Positions 1 to 10,135 of a DNA stretch of 64,000 bases are shown piece after piece. Location: the NCBI GenBank assembly GCA_029582265.1, contig CM055823.1:17047019-17111018 (forward strand). The letters are read 5' to 3'. The position numbers and the translations under genes are program-made. Every line of letters begins with the position of its first letter. Within the stretch, counting starts at the first letter, position 1. The notes beneath the pieces are model-generated. The model was given only the letters and a program-made list of their open reading frames with translations. It searched no databases and had not been told where the DNA came from. This DNA comes from Zoroaster sp. YZ-2022 (lineage: Eukaryota; Echinodermata; Asteroidea; Forcipulatida; Zoroasteridae).

Positions 1-285
1 ATACTCGCCTGTGGTGTGCCAGCCAGAGTCACAGACCACCATGGATAGACAGTGAGACGTAAACATTGTCTCCACATTGTTAGAACAAATACCCCATTCA
101 ATCCCAACACTTAAATCAGTCTTAATAGATTTCTTTGAGTGGCGGTGGATTATTAAACAACACCCTGTCATAGCGGCTCCTTTGTGATCTGACAGTCGGT
201 TTACTACAGAAGTAGTTAGATTTTGTTTCTCACGAATACTGAAAAGACTTCCTAAGTTTTCTTCCCATGGAATTTCTGGCCCAAA
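1..285 (-). CDS. Open exon-like frame, truncated by window edge, unknown product
   Basis: Read on the minus strand, this stretch is open for 95 codons from a stop at 286-288 to the window edge. It includes LGSLFSIREKQNLTTSVVN and, near the edge, CDSGWHTTGEY. No start is decisive and I do not recognise the family. The same strand is open again at 498-636 beyond a repeat, so one exon may have been split by an insertion. The composition looks coding-like, but a chance frame cannot be excluded. Confidence 0.3.
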
Positions 286-288
286 TCA

Positions 289-497
289 TCATGACAATCG
301 AGGATTTTGTTTAATCGCGATATATTTTTTTCTTCACGAAAAATTTTTTTTCATCGCGATATATTTTTTTCATCGCGATATATTTTTTTCATCGCGATCT
401 GCCGATATCTCGATGATTTAAAAAGTTCTTGATATCATAATCGCGTAAAAAAAAAATATCGCGATATTCGATATTATCGTGTCATCGCCCAAGCCTA
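289..497. repeat. AT-rich TCGCGATATATTTTTTT minisatellite in a hAT-like MITE remnant
   Basis: Four imperfect copies of a roughly 19-bp unit (TCATCGCGATATATTTTTTT) lie at about 311-400, followed by an inverted counterpart (AAAAATATCGCGATATTCG). The right edge reads TCATCGCCCAAGCCTA, resembling the terminus of hAT-type MITEs. A matching left terminus is not visible, so the element is truncated or diverged. It separates two minus-strand open stretches. Confidence 0.45.
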
Positions 498-636
498 TGC
501 CCGACATTGGTTCTCCCTCAATTGAACCATTCTCACTTAGCGACAGTAGAGATATGAGTTGTGCGAAGGTTCTTTTCAGAACCTGTACCTCAGCTTCGTG
601 ATAATTGAGATAAACACATGATATTATTTTTTGCAA
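498..636 (-). CDS. Short open stretch, possible continuation of the 1-285 frame
   Basis: Minus-strand frame containing CVYLNYHEAEVQVLKRTF and SLSENGSIEGEPMSGI, running up to the MITE edge. It may be the upstream half of the protein fragment at 1-285. The family is not recognised. The downstream part of the published-length frame is repeat sequence and should not be counted. Confidence 0.2.
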
Positions 637-759
637 ATTGCATGCAGGCCTTTAGACAATTTAAGGTCGAGTAGCATGCTTGCATGAAGGGACCATTAAT
701 AGTGCAAATTACAATATCATTAATTGTGTACATTTGTGTTACTTTATTTGTTTTGGTAG

Positions 760-813
760 GAAGAAGATTCTCAAGTCCAAAGAACTGAATCAGCAAAACG
801 TACAAAGCACTCG
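760..813 (+). pseudogene. 54-nt exon island EEDSQVQRTESAKRTKHS, unit 0
   Basis: A pyrimidine-rich tract ending TTTGGTAG precedes the island and GTAAGT follows it. The 54 nt read EEDSQVQRTESAKRTKHS in phase 0. The same island recurs at 23934-23987, and shorter versions (VQRTESAKRMKY) end at 33365 and 58867. The function of this segment is unknown. It lies 3' of the recombinase-like exons in the full units. Confidence 0.55.
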
Positions 814-1737
814 GTAAGTTTATCACATGATGCTAATAGTGAAAAAACAACAACTGTGATGATCAGCCCCACATTGTTTATGTGCATGCAACCTGCAGTG
901 CCCACATTGTTGATGCACATACTGCTCCCCATCCAGTCCCACGTTTTTTCACACACACACAGCAAAAACGTAGCTTGAACTTCTGGCTATTTTCAAACTC
1001 GATTTTCTATGTGAAATATTTGTTGCATAAAAAAACTTTGTGCATGCCATTTGTAGCCCATGAAATGGTCTTTCATTTGGTACCAAAATATAACATAGGC
1101 AAGCTAAAGCTTTTACCACACAGCTAGATATGTGCGTGAAGTCATTTTACGCTTTGAAATTATTTCAGTTGGAGTGATCCCTGCACTCAAGTTTGATTGT
1201 TACTTTGAAAAAGAAATGTTAGAAAAGGAAACATGGTGTTCAAAGTTTGACACTTTGATCATGTATAAAACTTCTACATGTATATTGTATAAAACCCAGA
1301 GCTACATGTTATTGTATGACCAGCTAATTTATGTGGATCTATTATTGAATTTGCAGTCTTGGAATTGGAGCTTTTCAACACTGCTTATTGACCAGGGATA
1401 TGTCATGGGGACAAATTGCAAAGCATGCACACTCATTCATTCTTCATGTGCATTGTCCAGAGGATGGCCCATACATTGTACTACTGATGAAAGCATGACA
1501 ATAAATGTTTATAATCAGACACAAAGATTTCCTACTGGTTTCCTTTTTCTTTACTGATGTACACGACTTTACAGAGGATTTACATGTAGTGTTGGATTGG
1601 TAAATAATGAGGAAATTCATTATGGCCTACATCACTCATAATCATATTGTTGGAAAAACAGTGCAACTGAATGTTTTGAAGTTGGCTGTCTCCTTCCATC
1701 CAGTGCGGAAATCGGGTGCTGGAGTCCGACCTCTGCC

Positions 1738-2004
1738 TCAACCGCCACCACGACCACAGCCGGCACCAGCAACCCTCAGGCCGGTATGCCCGCGCCCACG
1801 CCCACGCCAACGCCCACGCCCAGGGGTTGCAGCCACGCCACTCCGTCCAGCTACGTCGATATCTGAGTCTGAAGACGAAGAATGTTCATCAGATTCGTGG
1901 CTATTTTCAGCGGATTCTTCGGATGAACTCACAGATTCCATGTCAGAGTCGCTGTCTGCAAACAATTCTGCAAGTATCTCTTCATCGCGATCAGCCATGA
2001 TGCT
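1738..2004 (-). pseudogene. Acidic N-terminal fragment, piggyBac-transposase-like
   Basis: The minus frame begins MADRDEEILAELFADSDSDM, continues through a Ser/Asp/Glu-rich stretch, then becomes a Gly/Arg-rich repeat (GRGRWRGRGRGHTG). Acidic Ser/Asp-rich starts with DEEI..LF.DSDSD are typical of piggyBac-like transposases. No transposase core follows, because the frame breaks below 1738. An in-frame upstream Met at about 2038 is also possible. The plus-strand frame over the same bases is Pro/Arg/Ser-rich and probably a shadow. The family call is an inference from composition. Confidence 0.35.
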
Positions 2005-2429
2005 GAAATTTAGGCAAGAAGACTCTATTTTTTTGCTCAAAAAATGGTAATGGTGACCCCTATTGTATCATACACGAAAACGAAAGCGGTGTCAACGAAC
2101 TTCCTGACTAATAAAATAAAATTCAACAGCAGATCAAGGGCGGCAAACGAAAATAATACAGCCTCTCGAAAAAGCGAACTCCGCTCGGCGACAATAATTT
2201 TATATTAGGCCGGTCGGGATTTTTTTTTCTTTTTTTTTCTCTCCTTGAGGCTTGACTGTCATTTTAAGATTGAAATGCATTGGAACTGAAACCACATACC
2301 ATGTTTTTCATTTGTATACCTATCAGCAAGGAATTTTGCTTCAGAATAAAAGTATCCCAAGCATTTTTGTTGTATTTTTCGCTGTGATTGACACAGCAAA
2401 TTCATCCATATTGCGTGCAATGCTCAACA

Positions 2430-2735
2430 TGCAACATGTGAGTGGCCATTCGATTTGAAAACGTGTAGATCGAGTCGCAATCGTTGACACATGTACAGTG
2501 CGGGGAGCCAGTGCACAACGTGTGAGGGCCATTTGATTTGAAAACGTGTAGATTGAGTCGCAATCGTTGACATACAAAACAGTGCGCGAAGCCAGTGGAA
2601 AACATGTGAGGGGCCATTCGATTGGAAAACGTGTAGATTTGAGTCACAATCGTTGGCACACAGTGTGCGCGAAGGCAGTGCACCATGTGAGGGCCGGGGC
2701 CATTCGATTTGAAAACATGTAGATTGAGTCTTGGG
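2430..2735. repeat. Minisatellite, about 80-84-bp unit, roughly four copies
   Basis: Units share GGCCATTCGATTTGAAAAC, then GTGTAGAT.GAGTC.CAATCGTTG, then a variable AGTGCGCGAAGCCAGTGCA segment. Starts fall near 2440, 2525, 2607 and 2690. Three minus-strand frames cross it and repeat the same peptide (ISTFSNRMA-like). They are by-products of the repeat. Confidence 0.85.
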
Positions 2736-3442
2736 TACTGGTAAATCAAACGTATTATGTTTTATACAAAGAAAATTGGTAAGTTTCATTAATAAATAGG
2801 CCTATGAATGACGGGAAAAAAAAAGAAAAAAAAAACCGACCCGAGATTTCAGCACTTTTGGGTCGGTCGGTGGAGGGCAACTCAACATTTTTTTTTTTTT
2901 TGGCCTTAGTCGCCGTTGGGGCTCAAGCGGGGTACGGTGTATTGCACGGTCGACTAAACTCGCCATTGGGGCTCAAGCGTGGTACTACAGTGCACGGGCG
3001 ACTAAAGTCGCCATTGTGGCTGAAAGGGTTAAGGGAAATTACTGCATGCTCATCATACACATATATACTACTATAGCTGAGTGAGCTGCAGTGAAGCCTT
3101 TCAAATTCAAAATAAGTAAATAAATGTAAAACAGTTACACTTTGTTTTATGTACACAATGTACACATTTCTGGTTCTCATTTAGAATGACTTTATTAGTA
3201 AATAAAGGCGACTGAACTGGTGATTGTGTAATCAAATGACAATGATCTGTGTGTGAGTTATATAAAACAAATATTAATTGAGTGCCTTTATTTTGAAAAA
3301 TGGTTAGAATTATATCACTGTCTCATAACACTCGGATTGCCTTGTGAAATGGGACAGTTCAGATGTTACCTAATGTGATATAATTCTATTCATGTGACCC
3401 TGAGGCACCTAATATTTATATACTATTATTATTATTTCACAG

Positions 3443-3545
3443 ACCATCAAATTCTATCGCCCATCTGCAAAGCATCCACAATCGGTATTCAGTACAAACT
3501 TATCAAGCATCAGCAACTGGGTACCCCATTGACCAGATCAGGTGG
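3443..3545 (+). pseudogene. Exon island TIKFYRPSAKHPQSVFST, unit 0
   Basis: Preceded by TATTATTTCACAG. Phase 0 reads TIKFYRPSAKHPQSVFST and then reaches a stop after WVPH, compatible in phase with the 760-813 island. A second frame (PSNSIAHLQSIHNRYSVQT) stays open to a GTGGTAAGT donor near 3541. Which frame was used is unclear. Copies begin at 24576 (disrupted by an insertion) and 60284 (9-nt in-frame deletion, same phase-0 stop). Confidence 0.45.
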
Positions 3546-4289
3546 TAAGTTTGAAATAAAAAACGATCACAGAGTATATACACATATGGGTTGGCGTTTA
3601 TAGTTAGGTACTCTTTATCTGCATTTTATCTCAGCATTGGGTCGATCTTAACCCAATTTGAGGCTGGCAGAGCTTGAATCTGAGCATGCAATAATTGAAG
3701 CTTCTGACCATAATTTAAAGCTAGGTTTAGATGGCATTTAATGTATTCATCCATGTTATGATGTACAGGTGTACCAAGCAGCTCTAGTTGTCTGCAGATT
3801 GCGCAAATCCCTAGATTGCACTCAACATCACCATCTTTTACGCTTGCCTGAATCACACCGCTTGATTGATGACCACAACTTCGGCCCAAATAAAAGTACA
3901 TTCACATTCACTGCCGTATTGATTGAAAATCATGACAGTTTTCCATGTTAGTGTGTATCGATCCATTGAGCATTTGACGTATCCAGTAACGTGTACATGA
4001 AGGCCTTATACAGAGATAGGATATTATTTTTGCATCCAATGTTGTTTTGGGAATCATAGTGCCACAGTGACACAGTGTCATCTGTGACACTGTCTTGAGT
4101 ATAAATAAACATAAGGTTTATTCAGCCCTAAACATATCTCACGATATGCAAAAATATTCATTCTATCACCGTGGATAAATGGATTAAAACTATAATATTC
4201 CAAGAAGTGCGTAGAATGAGAGTGATGCTGACTAGCAAGAAAAATATGCTTAAAAAATACAGAGAGTTGTGGACGTGAATATTTTGTCT

Positions 4290-4600
4290 TAGATGTGAAA
4301 AACACTTAAAACAGTAAACCTGACTTAAACCATAACTTAAACCATAGAGCCTGTGGTTCCTAGATCAAATATAAAAAAAATGGAAAAAAGGAATGTGATT
4401 GACTTTAAAACACAAAACCTGACTTTGAAGGGCAAAATGGAGAGGTGTATAACATTTTAAAACATAAAAACCTGACTTAAAACAGTATACCTAACTTAAA
4501 CCATATAACCTGTGGTCCCAAGGTCCAATATAGAAAAAAGAAAAAAGGAATCTGACTTAGATGGGCAAAATTTAAAAGAGTAAATCTGTCGTAAAATTAG
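4290..4600. repeat. Imperfect two-copy tandem repeat in AT-rich spacer
   Basis: Two diverged copies of an approximately 180-bp segment contain ACTTAAACCATA..AGCCTGTGGT and GAC.T.AAGGGCAAAAT. The spacer around them (3953-5130) is A-rich on the plus strand and shows no convincing gene. It is repeated at 47442-48645. Confidence 0.5.
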
Positions 4601-5192
4601 AGAGCTTAATTTAAACCGAAGAACTAATGGAATGTGTATAAAGGCACAACTATGATGAAGTTTATTTGAAAACTAAAAAGGAAAAGGAATTAGGGTGAAA
4701 AAGATTTTAAACTAAAAGCAAGATTTAATTAAGTAGCATAGATTAGATTATGAATAAACTGAATAAAAAGCTTGACATGGGGTCACAATAGGAGTGATGT
4801 TTACGCTTTGGTAAAAAGAACGAAAACTTAAAGTGAAATTGATACAATTTATAAAGAGTGTAAGTAATACAAAATCTGATGAAGATGACATGAAAATAGA
4901 AGAGTGCAAAAACAGGTACCAGTAAACGTTGGTAACTATAAACAAAACAAAAATTGAAGGTTTAATATTAGAGTGGACCAGCAAGAGGGGAGGGGGGGGG
5001 GTGCAGTAACTATTGAAAACATCAAAAGGATAACAACTGTGTGTAACATATACAACGTGCGGTGCGCGGACTTAGTGTATATGACATGCAACGCAAGATG
5101 TGGCAGCTGAAGCTGGCCATCAATGGACAAAAAAAACAAAAAACTAGAGATTGGTGTTTGTATTGACAAACACTAGGTGTTCGGGAAGATAA

Positions 5193-6545
5193 AGGTCAAA
5201 TTGGGGTCAACTTTGTCGAAATATTTTTGGACAATTAACGATCTGTACAATGGTTAAAAAATAGTGAATTTACCTCTTGTGGATGATTTTTTTTAAATAT
5301 TAAACTTTGACTTCCGGTTTGGACAGGAAGTACATGTAAAGGTCAAATTGGGGTCACCTTTAAAAAAATATTGTTTGACAAGTACCGCTCTGTACAATGG
5401 TGCAAAAACTGTGAATTTACCTCTTGTGGTTGTTGAGATATGATTTTTTTAAATATTAAAATATGATTTCCGGTTTGAACAGGAAGTAAGGTCAAATTGG
5501 GGTCACCTTTGTGTAAAATTGTTTTGACAATTAACAATCTATACAATAGTGGAAGGATTGTGAATTTACCTCTTGTGGTTGTTGAGATGATTTTTTTTAA
5601 ATATTAAACTTTGACTTCCGGTTTGGACAGGAAGTAAGGTCAAATTGGGGTCACCTTTGTGTAAAATTGTTTTGACAATTAACGATCTGTACAATGGTAC
5701 AAAAATTGTCAATTTACCTCTTGTGGTTGTTGAGATATGATTTTTTTAAATATTAAACTTTGACTTCCGGTGTGGACAGGAAGTAAGGTCAAATTGGGGT
5801 CATCTTTTTGTAAATATCTTTTGACAATTAACGGTCTGTACAATGGTACAAAAACTGAATTTACCTCTTGAGGTTGTTGAGATATGATTTTTTTAAATAT
5901 TAAACTTTGACTTCCGGTTTAGACAGGAAGTAAGGTCAAATTGGGGTCATCTTTTTGTAAAATTGTTTTGACAAATAACGATCTGTACAATAGAGCAAAG
6001 ATTGTGAATTTACCTCTTGTGGTTGTTGAGATATGATTGTTTTTAAATATTAAACTTTGACTTCCGGTTTGGACAGGAAGTAAGGTCAAATTGGGGTCAT
6101 CTTTTTGTAAAATTGTTTTGACAAATAACGATCTGTACAATAGTGCAAAGATTGTGAATTTACCTCTTGTGGTTGTTGAGATAATATATTTTTAAATATT
6201 AAACTTTGACTTCCGGTTTAGACAGGAAGTAAGGTCAAATTGGGGTCACCTTTTTGTAAATATTTTTCAACAATTAACAATCTATACAATGGTGCAACAA
6301 ATGTCAATTTACCTCCTGTGGTTGTTGAGATATGATTTTTTTAAATATTAAACTTTGACTTCCGGTTTAGACAGGAAGTAAGGTCAAATTGGGGTCATCT
6401 TTTTGTAAAATTGTTTTGACAAATAACGATCTGTACAATGGAGCAAAAATTGTGAATTTACCTCTTCTGGTTGTTGAGATATGATTTTTTTTAATATTAA
6501 ACTTTGACTTCCGGTTTGGACAGGAAGTAAGGTCAAATTGGGGTC
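5193..6545. repeat. 147-150-bp satellite array, nine units plus a partial
   Basis: GGTCAAATTGGGGTCA recurs at 5193, 5341, 5490, 5638, 5787, 5934, 6084, 6233, 6382 and 6531, a period of 147-150 bp. Each unit also carries TTTACCTCTTGTGGTTGTTGAGAT and GACTTCCGGTTT.GACAGGAAGTAA. The array is absent from unit 2, where 48645-48660 joins the two flanks through poly-A. Short minus frames over the array are repeat by-products. Confidence 0.95.
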
Positions 6546-6692
6546 ACTCACAACTCGTGTTTCATCTACTTGTTAAGTTCTAAGTACATGCCAAGTTTCA
6601 AGTTCAGGTGAAGTTTGCAAGTATGTGTTTGTTACCGGACAGTTATTGGGGAGAAGAAGAAGAAGTAAAAAAAAAAAACGAACAAAAACAAT

Positions 6693-6772
6693 AGGTGTTT
6701 CGGGCACATACCCGAACACCTAAAAAAAACGAACCAAAACAATAGGTGTTCGCGCTATGCGCTCGAACACCT
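6693..6772. repeat. Two hairpins with AGGTGTTCG...CGAACACCT arms
   Basis: At 6693-6721 AGGTGTTTCGGG pairs with CCCGAACACCT. At 6744-6772 AGGTGTTCG pairs with CGAACACCT. Both are preceded by CGAAC.AAAACAAT and lie in poly-A context. The same AGGTGTTCGGG stands before the satellite at 5175-5185, so the motif brackets the satellite. Confidence 0.75.
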
Positions 6773-7379
6773 AAAAAAAAAAAACTGTGAAGACAAGTGA
6801 TTAAAAACCAGTTGAATGAGGTCGATAGAAAAGGACACCTTACTACAACTAAAAAGGATAGCCAGAAACACGACGATGGTGAAAAGCAAGAACTGTGAAA
6901 TGCAGAGACAATTGAATTACCAATACGGAAGGATAAAAGGGTAAAATGGTGGACGGTGAAAAAAAAACAAATACCTGGATAAATGAGACACGTGGAAGCC
7001 ATGCACCATAGCACATGAAGGGTAAACGAAGGATATTAAGATGTAAGGGAAAAGGTTGACAAAAAGTTCAAAATAAATTACTAAAAGACAATTTAAAAAA
7101 ATCAAAATGAGTAGACGTTGAAATGCATTTGTATAGACAAACGTAAAACAAAATTTTATTTAGCCAAAGTGACTAACAAAGTAAGGACAAAACTAGGGAT
7201 TAACGTCAATCTTTTAAATCCCAGAATGTAAAAAAAAAATAATAATAAGAAATTAACTCTCTTACTTTTAGACATACAATTTTGCTTACTAATGTGTATA
7301 TACACTCACTGAATCCATACGTACAATGTATGACAATTATATGAAAAGTGGAAAAACTGTGTAGAACATATTACTTATG

Positions 7380-7814
7380 ACATACAACACAATAAAGGGG
7401 GCCACTTTCCTACCGTCACGTTAGCAGTTTTTCTAATTGTTGTACTTTTTTTTTAAATATCTGAAACCACCCAAAAAGACTTTCAACATTTGAATAGACA
7501 TGCATGCTTATCCTAAAGATAATTTGAGTTGATTATTACTATTATTTTTTTAATTACCCTAAAATTTCCATCAACAGATAGACGGAAAAGTGAGGTAACT
7601 TTTTCCGTCCAATTTTTATGGAAATTTGAGGGTGAAAAAAAAATAAAAATAAAAAAATAAATCAACTCAAATTAGTTCTAGTATAAGCCTGCATGTCCAT
7701 TCACATGTTGAAACACTTTTTGGTCGGTTTCAGGTACTTAAAAATAAATAACAACCATTGGAAAAACTACTAACGTGACGGATGCAAAGTGGCCCCCTTT
7801 ATTGTGTTTTATGT
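7380..7814. mobile_element. 435-bp fold-back element with 6-bp target duplication
   Basis: Left end ACATACAACACAATAAAGGG and right end CCCTTTATTGTGTTTTATGT are inverted. The inversion continues inward as imperfect arms of about 200 bp around a short loop near 7590. CTTATG flanks both sides (7374-7379, 7815-7820). Unit 2 at 49252-49262 reads through with a single CTTATG, so this is a clean insertion after the unit duplication. No ORF lies inside. Confidence 0.92.
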
Positions 7815-7931
7815 CTTATGCAACTGAACAGTGTAGATGTACATGTATTTCCACATGACTAAAACCTTACGACTGACAGTTTCTTTAAAAAGGTGAAATA
7901 ACTGTAGTATACAAATATTGACTGTTACGAG

Positions 7932-8115
7932 TAGTACAGTAAAACTAGCCTCCCAAGGTGATCACTTAGGGAGACTAGTTTTACTTAGTCCGAATGCTCC
8001 TTCCTCCTTCGTTCACAGTGTCCTATTTTTAGAATAATTATGTAATTTGTCGCTGTGACAAATTACATAGGAGACTGTGAATGGAAGAAGCATTCGACTA
8101 AGTTTTACTGTACCA
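7932..8115. mobile_element. Inverted-repeat element with GGTACAGTAAAACT ends, unit 1 copy
   Basis: Ends are T(A/G)GTACAGTAAAACT and AGTTTTACTGTACCA, flanked by ACGAG/CGAG. Internally there is CTAGCCTCCCAAGGTGATCACTTAGGGAGACTAG-type dyad symmetry. The unit 2 copy (49366-49605) has an additional hairpin at the centre. Non-coding. Confidence 0.75.
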
Positions 8116-8138
8116 CGAGTGAAAACAGTCAACATTTG

Positions 8139-8473
8139 TTTTATAACACCTCATACATAGATTCTGCACAATTTTATTAAGAGACCTGCTACAATAAATC
8201 AAACCAATACATGACTTTCATTAACTTGACAACACTCAAAATTAATTGAAATTCTGTAACAATTATGTAAAACATATTAATTCATGTTGTAACAACAGCA
8301 ATGACGCATTTAGACCAATTTCACCGGTTGCCATGGGCTAGTTCATTGGTTGCCATGGGCTAGTCTTTCCTTGTTTGCTTGGCATTACAGTAAAAAATAG
8401 CGAACATCATAAGATCATGTGACATGTTCTCAACCAATTATAAGGCAGAATCTATGTATGAGGTGTTATAAAA
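8139..8473. mobile_element. MITE-like element with perfect 29-bp terminal inverted repeats
   Basis: Bases 8139-8167 and 8445-8473 are exact reverse complements (left end TTTTATAACACCTCATACAT). The interior includes a direct repeat GGTTGCCATGGGCTAGT.. at about 8327 and 8350. It is shared with unit 2 (49629-49959, where one arm has a mismatch). No target duplication is obvious. Non-coding. Confidence 0.85.
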
Positions 8474-8504
8474 TAAAATACTGTAGGCCTAGGCTATATA
8501 CGGA

Positions 8505-9784
8505 AGAAAAATTTCTAGACAAAACCACAAGCTACATGTAATAACGTACAATAAACATGTTAAAACCTTTCAAAGTGTTTAGAAAGATTAAACTAATTAT
8601 GGGTTAAAATAAGAATAAGCCCAAAATGATTATTTTGAAAATAAATAAAAATATGAAAATAAATAATATTACATGAAAGTGACTAATAAAAATAATTGTG
8701 ATTAATGAATACACAGATGGAGTATGGACATATGGACAATAGGATGAGAAACAACGTCAAAAAAGGCTGAATAACCAATAAGTACCGTAAGCATGGTGAC
8801 GGACAAATGCATGGTACACGATAGGAAACGTGCTGTGGTCAGTGTTTAAGATGAACACACTGAACATTACTGGCTCATTTATTCAGCAGCAACGGTCATA
8901 ACCTTATCATTTTGGGTATTATTTTCAGTCATTAAGTTAATCTAAAACAAGTACTCTGATTCCATGCCCTGTTGATCGTGACGATACTGTCCCTTTAAGT
9001 TATGTACGGCGTGGATACATTGCATGCAGTCCTTAAAAGCTGACGAAAGAGGGCGCTTTATCAACATGATCAAGATTTCATAGTTTAGTTTGGATATCTG
9101 GAATACAGACTTGTGTGATCCATTCATTTGTGAGTCGTGTACTGAATAATTTTAAGATTAACGTTACACTGAGCATAAATGCTTTGATCACTCTGTGCAA
9201 CCGCTATTACTAATACCGGTATTTAGAACCAAGTATAAGCTAGGTTTTCTGCAAAATCTACCTTGATTGTGACACAACAATTTGGTTTTGTTTGATCATT
9301 GAATCTGATGATTCAACATTTCAATTATAAATGACTGTTCTAATTCTACCTCCATGCCCTGATGAAGTGCATCACTCCTATCAGTTGTAATAATCATAAC
9401 TCAACATTATCATGTAGAGTTACGAGCGATTGTATATAATATTTCCGAACAGTTCATAGACATCGAACAAATTAAATAGAAAATGCCTACAGGTTCCTTT
9501 TAAGTACATAGTGTATCCAGAATACTCACTGAACATTCATAACCAGTATTTTCAAAAAATTAATCAAAAATTGCCCACAACATTTCAAATTTTTAGTGAA
9601 TATTTTTTGTCAAATTCGTGAGTATACTGATATACTCCTGTCATAAAATATGATTTTTTATTTATTTTTTGTATTAATTTTTTTAATTTGGTTTTATTAT
9701 TTGAGTAGACTGATTATGTTCAATAAGGATTCAGGATTATGCTGTGTACTTTAAAGGGACCGTCCATCTTTCTTAGACCGCATA
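8505..9784. other. AT-rich stretch specific to unit 1, no gene seen
   Basis: About 1.6 kb (roughly 8505-10105) has no counterpart at 49980-49997 in unit 2. Bases 8866-8997 belong to an interspersed repeat listed separately. The rest shows only short chance frames. Confidence 0.6.
8866..8998. repeat. Interspersed repeat ATTCAGCAGCAACGG...CCCTGTTGATCGTGACGATA
   Basis: The block CTGGCTCATTTATTCAGCAG ... TCTAAAACAAGTACTCTGAT ... ATGCCCTGTTGATCGTGACG ... TCCCTTTAAG recurs at 37836-37970 and 45096-45232. It appears split by a MITE at 23272/23676-23765 and 59440/59811-59890, and diverged or rearranged at 10600-10780. A shorter cousin (CTCTGATTGTGACGATATAC) lies at 17692, 32006, 40137 and 57258. Non-coding. 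Confidence 0.8.
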
Positions 9785-10135
9785 ATGTTGTTGGCTTGTA
9801 CATCTATGCAAAATAGCATAGCCCAATGTGACTTACTTTGGGCGCCAGAGCTACCCCATCATAACCCCTCCCCAACCACTATACTTCAACCACACCCACA
9901 AAATTACACTGAGACTAAGTTCAGACCACTAAACCCTGAGAGTGGAAGAGTAAAGCTGTTTAAAGTGTACTACCGGTGTCAATACAATAATTTGCCCCAA
10001 TTTGATATTAAGGCAGATCTTTGTCTGAAGTCAAAATTAGGACATAATGTTCTGTCCTGCTCAAGTGGTTGTTCTGTGAAACTGTGTAACTGTGAAATGA
10101 AACCCAGGAAAACTAAGCCGGTTTGTATTAAATAA
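9785..10135 (+). CDS. Possible orphan ORF/exon, Cys-rich C-terminus
   Basis: A 116-codon frame containing FKVYYRCQYNNLPQFDIKAD and then CSSGCSVKLCNCEMKPRKTK, giving six cysteines in the last 45 residues. It lies mostly in the unit 1-specific segment, and its last codons (from about 10112) enter sequence shared with unit 2. No splice evidence decides the ends. The family is not recognised. It may be an exon fragment or a chance frame. Confidence 0.3.
   Translation: MLLACTSMQNSIAQCDLLWAPELPHHNPSPTTILQPHPQNYTETKFRPLNPESGRVKLFKVYYRCQYNNLPQFDIKADLCLKSKLGHNVLSCSSGCSVKLCNCEMKPRKTKPVCIK

Larger units (their letters stand above)
850..3030. mobile_element. Insertion in unit 0 with piggyBac-like fragment and minisatellite
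   Basis: The corresponding place in unit 1 (about 24005-24045) reads straight through, so about 2.2 kb is extra here. It contains an acidic minus-strand N-terminus (1738-2040), an 80-84-bp minisatellite (2430-2735), poly-A/GGGTCGGTCGG repeats (2205-2240, 2810-2880) and a two-copy direct repeat (2905-3010). It looks composite. I see no clear single pair of termini. Confidence 0.5.
590..3952 (+). repeat. Unit 0: 3' part of a paralogous unit with a 2.2-kb insertion
   Basis: Bases 636-840 match 23790-24010, and 3036-3795 match pieces of 24040-24620, 25330-25560 and 60005-60670. The unit therefore carries only the 3' exon islands (760-813 and 3443 onward). Relative to 24000-24060, about 2.2 kb (roughly 850-3030) is inserted. 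Bases 3796-3952 have no visible match elsewhere in the window. Confidence 0.8.

Noticed and set aside
311..400. CRISPR-like array of TCGCGATATATTTTTTT repeats
   Set aside because: Units are contiguous with no unique spacers, in a eukaryotic MITE context.
1132..1557. 141-codon plus-strand ORF
   Set aside because: AT-rich, no recognisable motif, no splice context and no paralogous copy; indistinguishable from chance.
1607..2050. 147-codon plus-strand Pro/Arg/Ser-rich ORF
   Set aside because: It is antisense to the more plausible acidic frame, and its composition is explained by the Asp/Ser and Gly/Arg codons on the other strand.
6643..7014. 123-codon minus-strand Phe/Ser-rich ORF
   Set aside because: Reading of A-rich and hairpin sequence; the unit 2 counterpart is interrupted and there is no motif.
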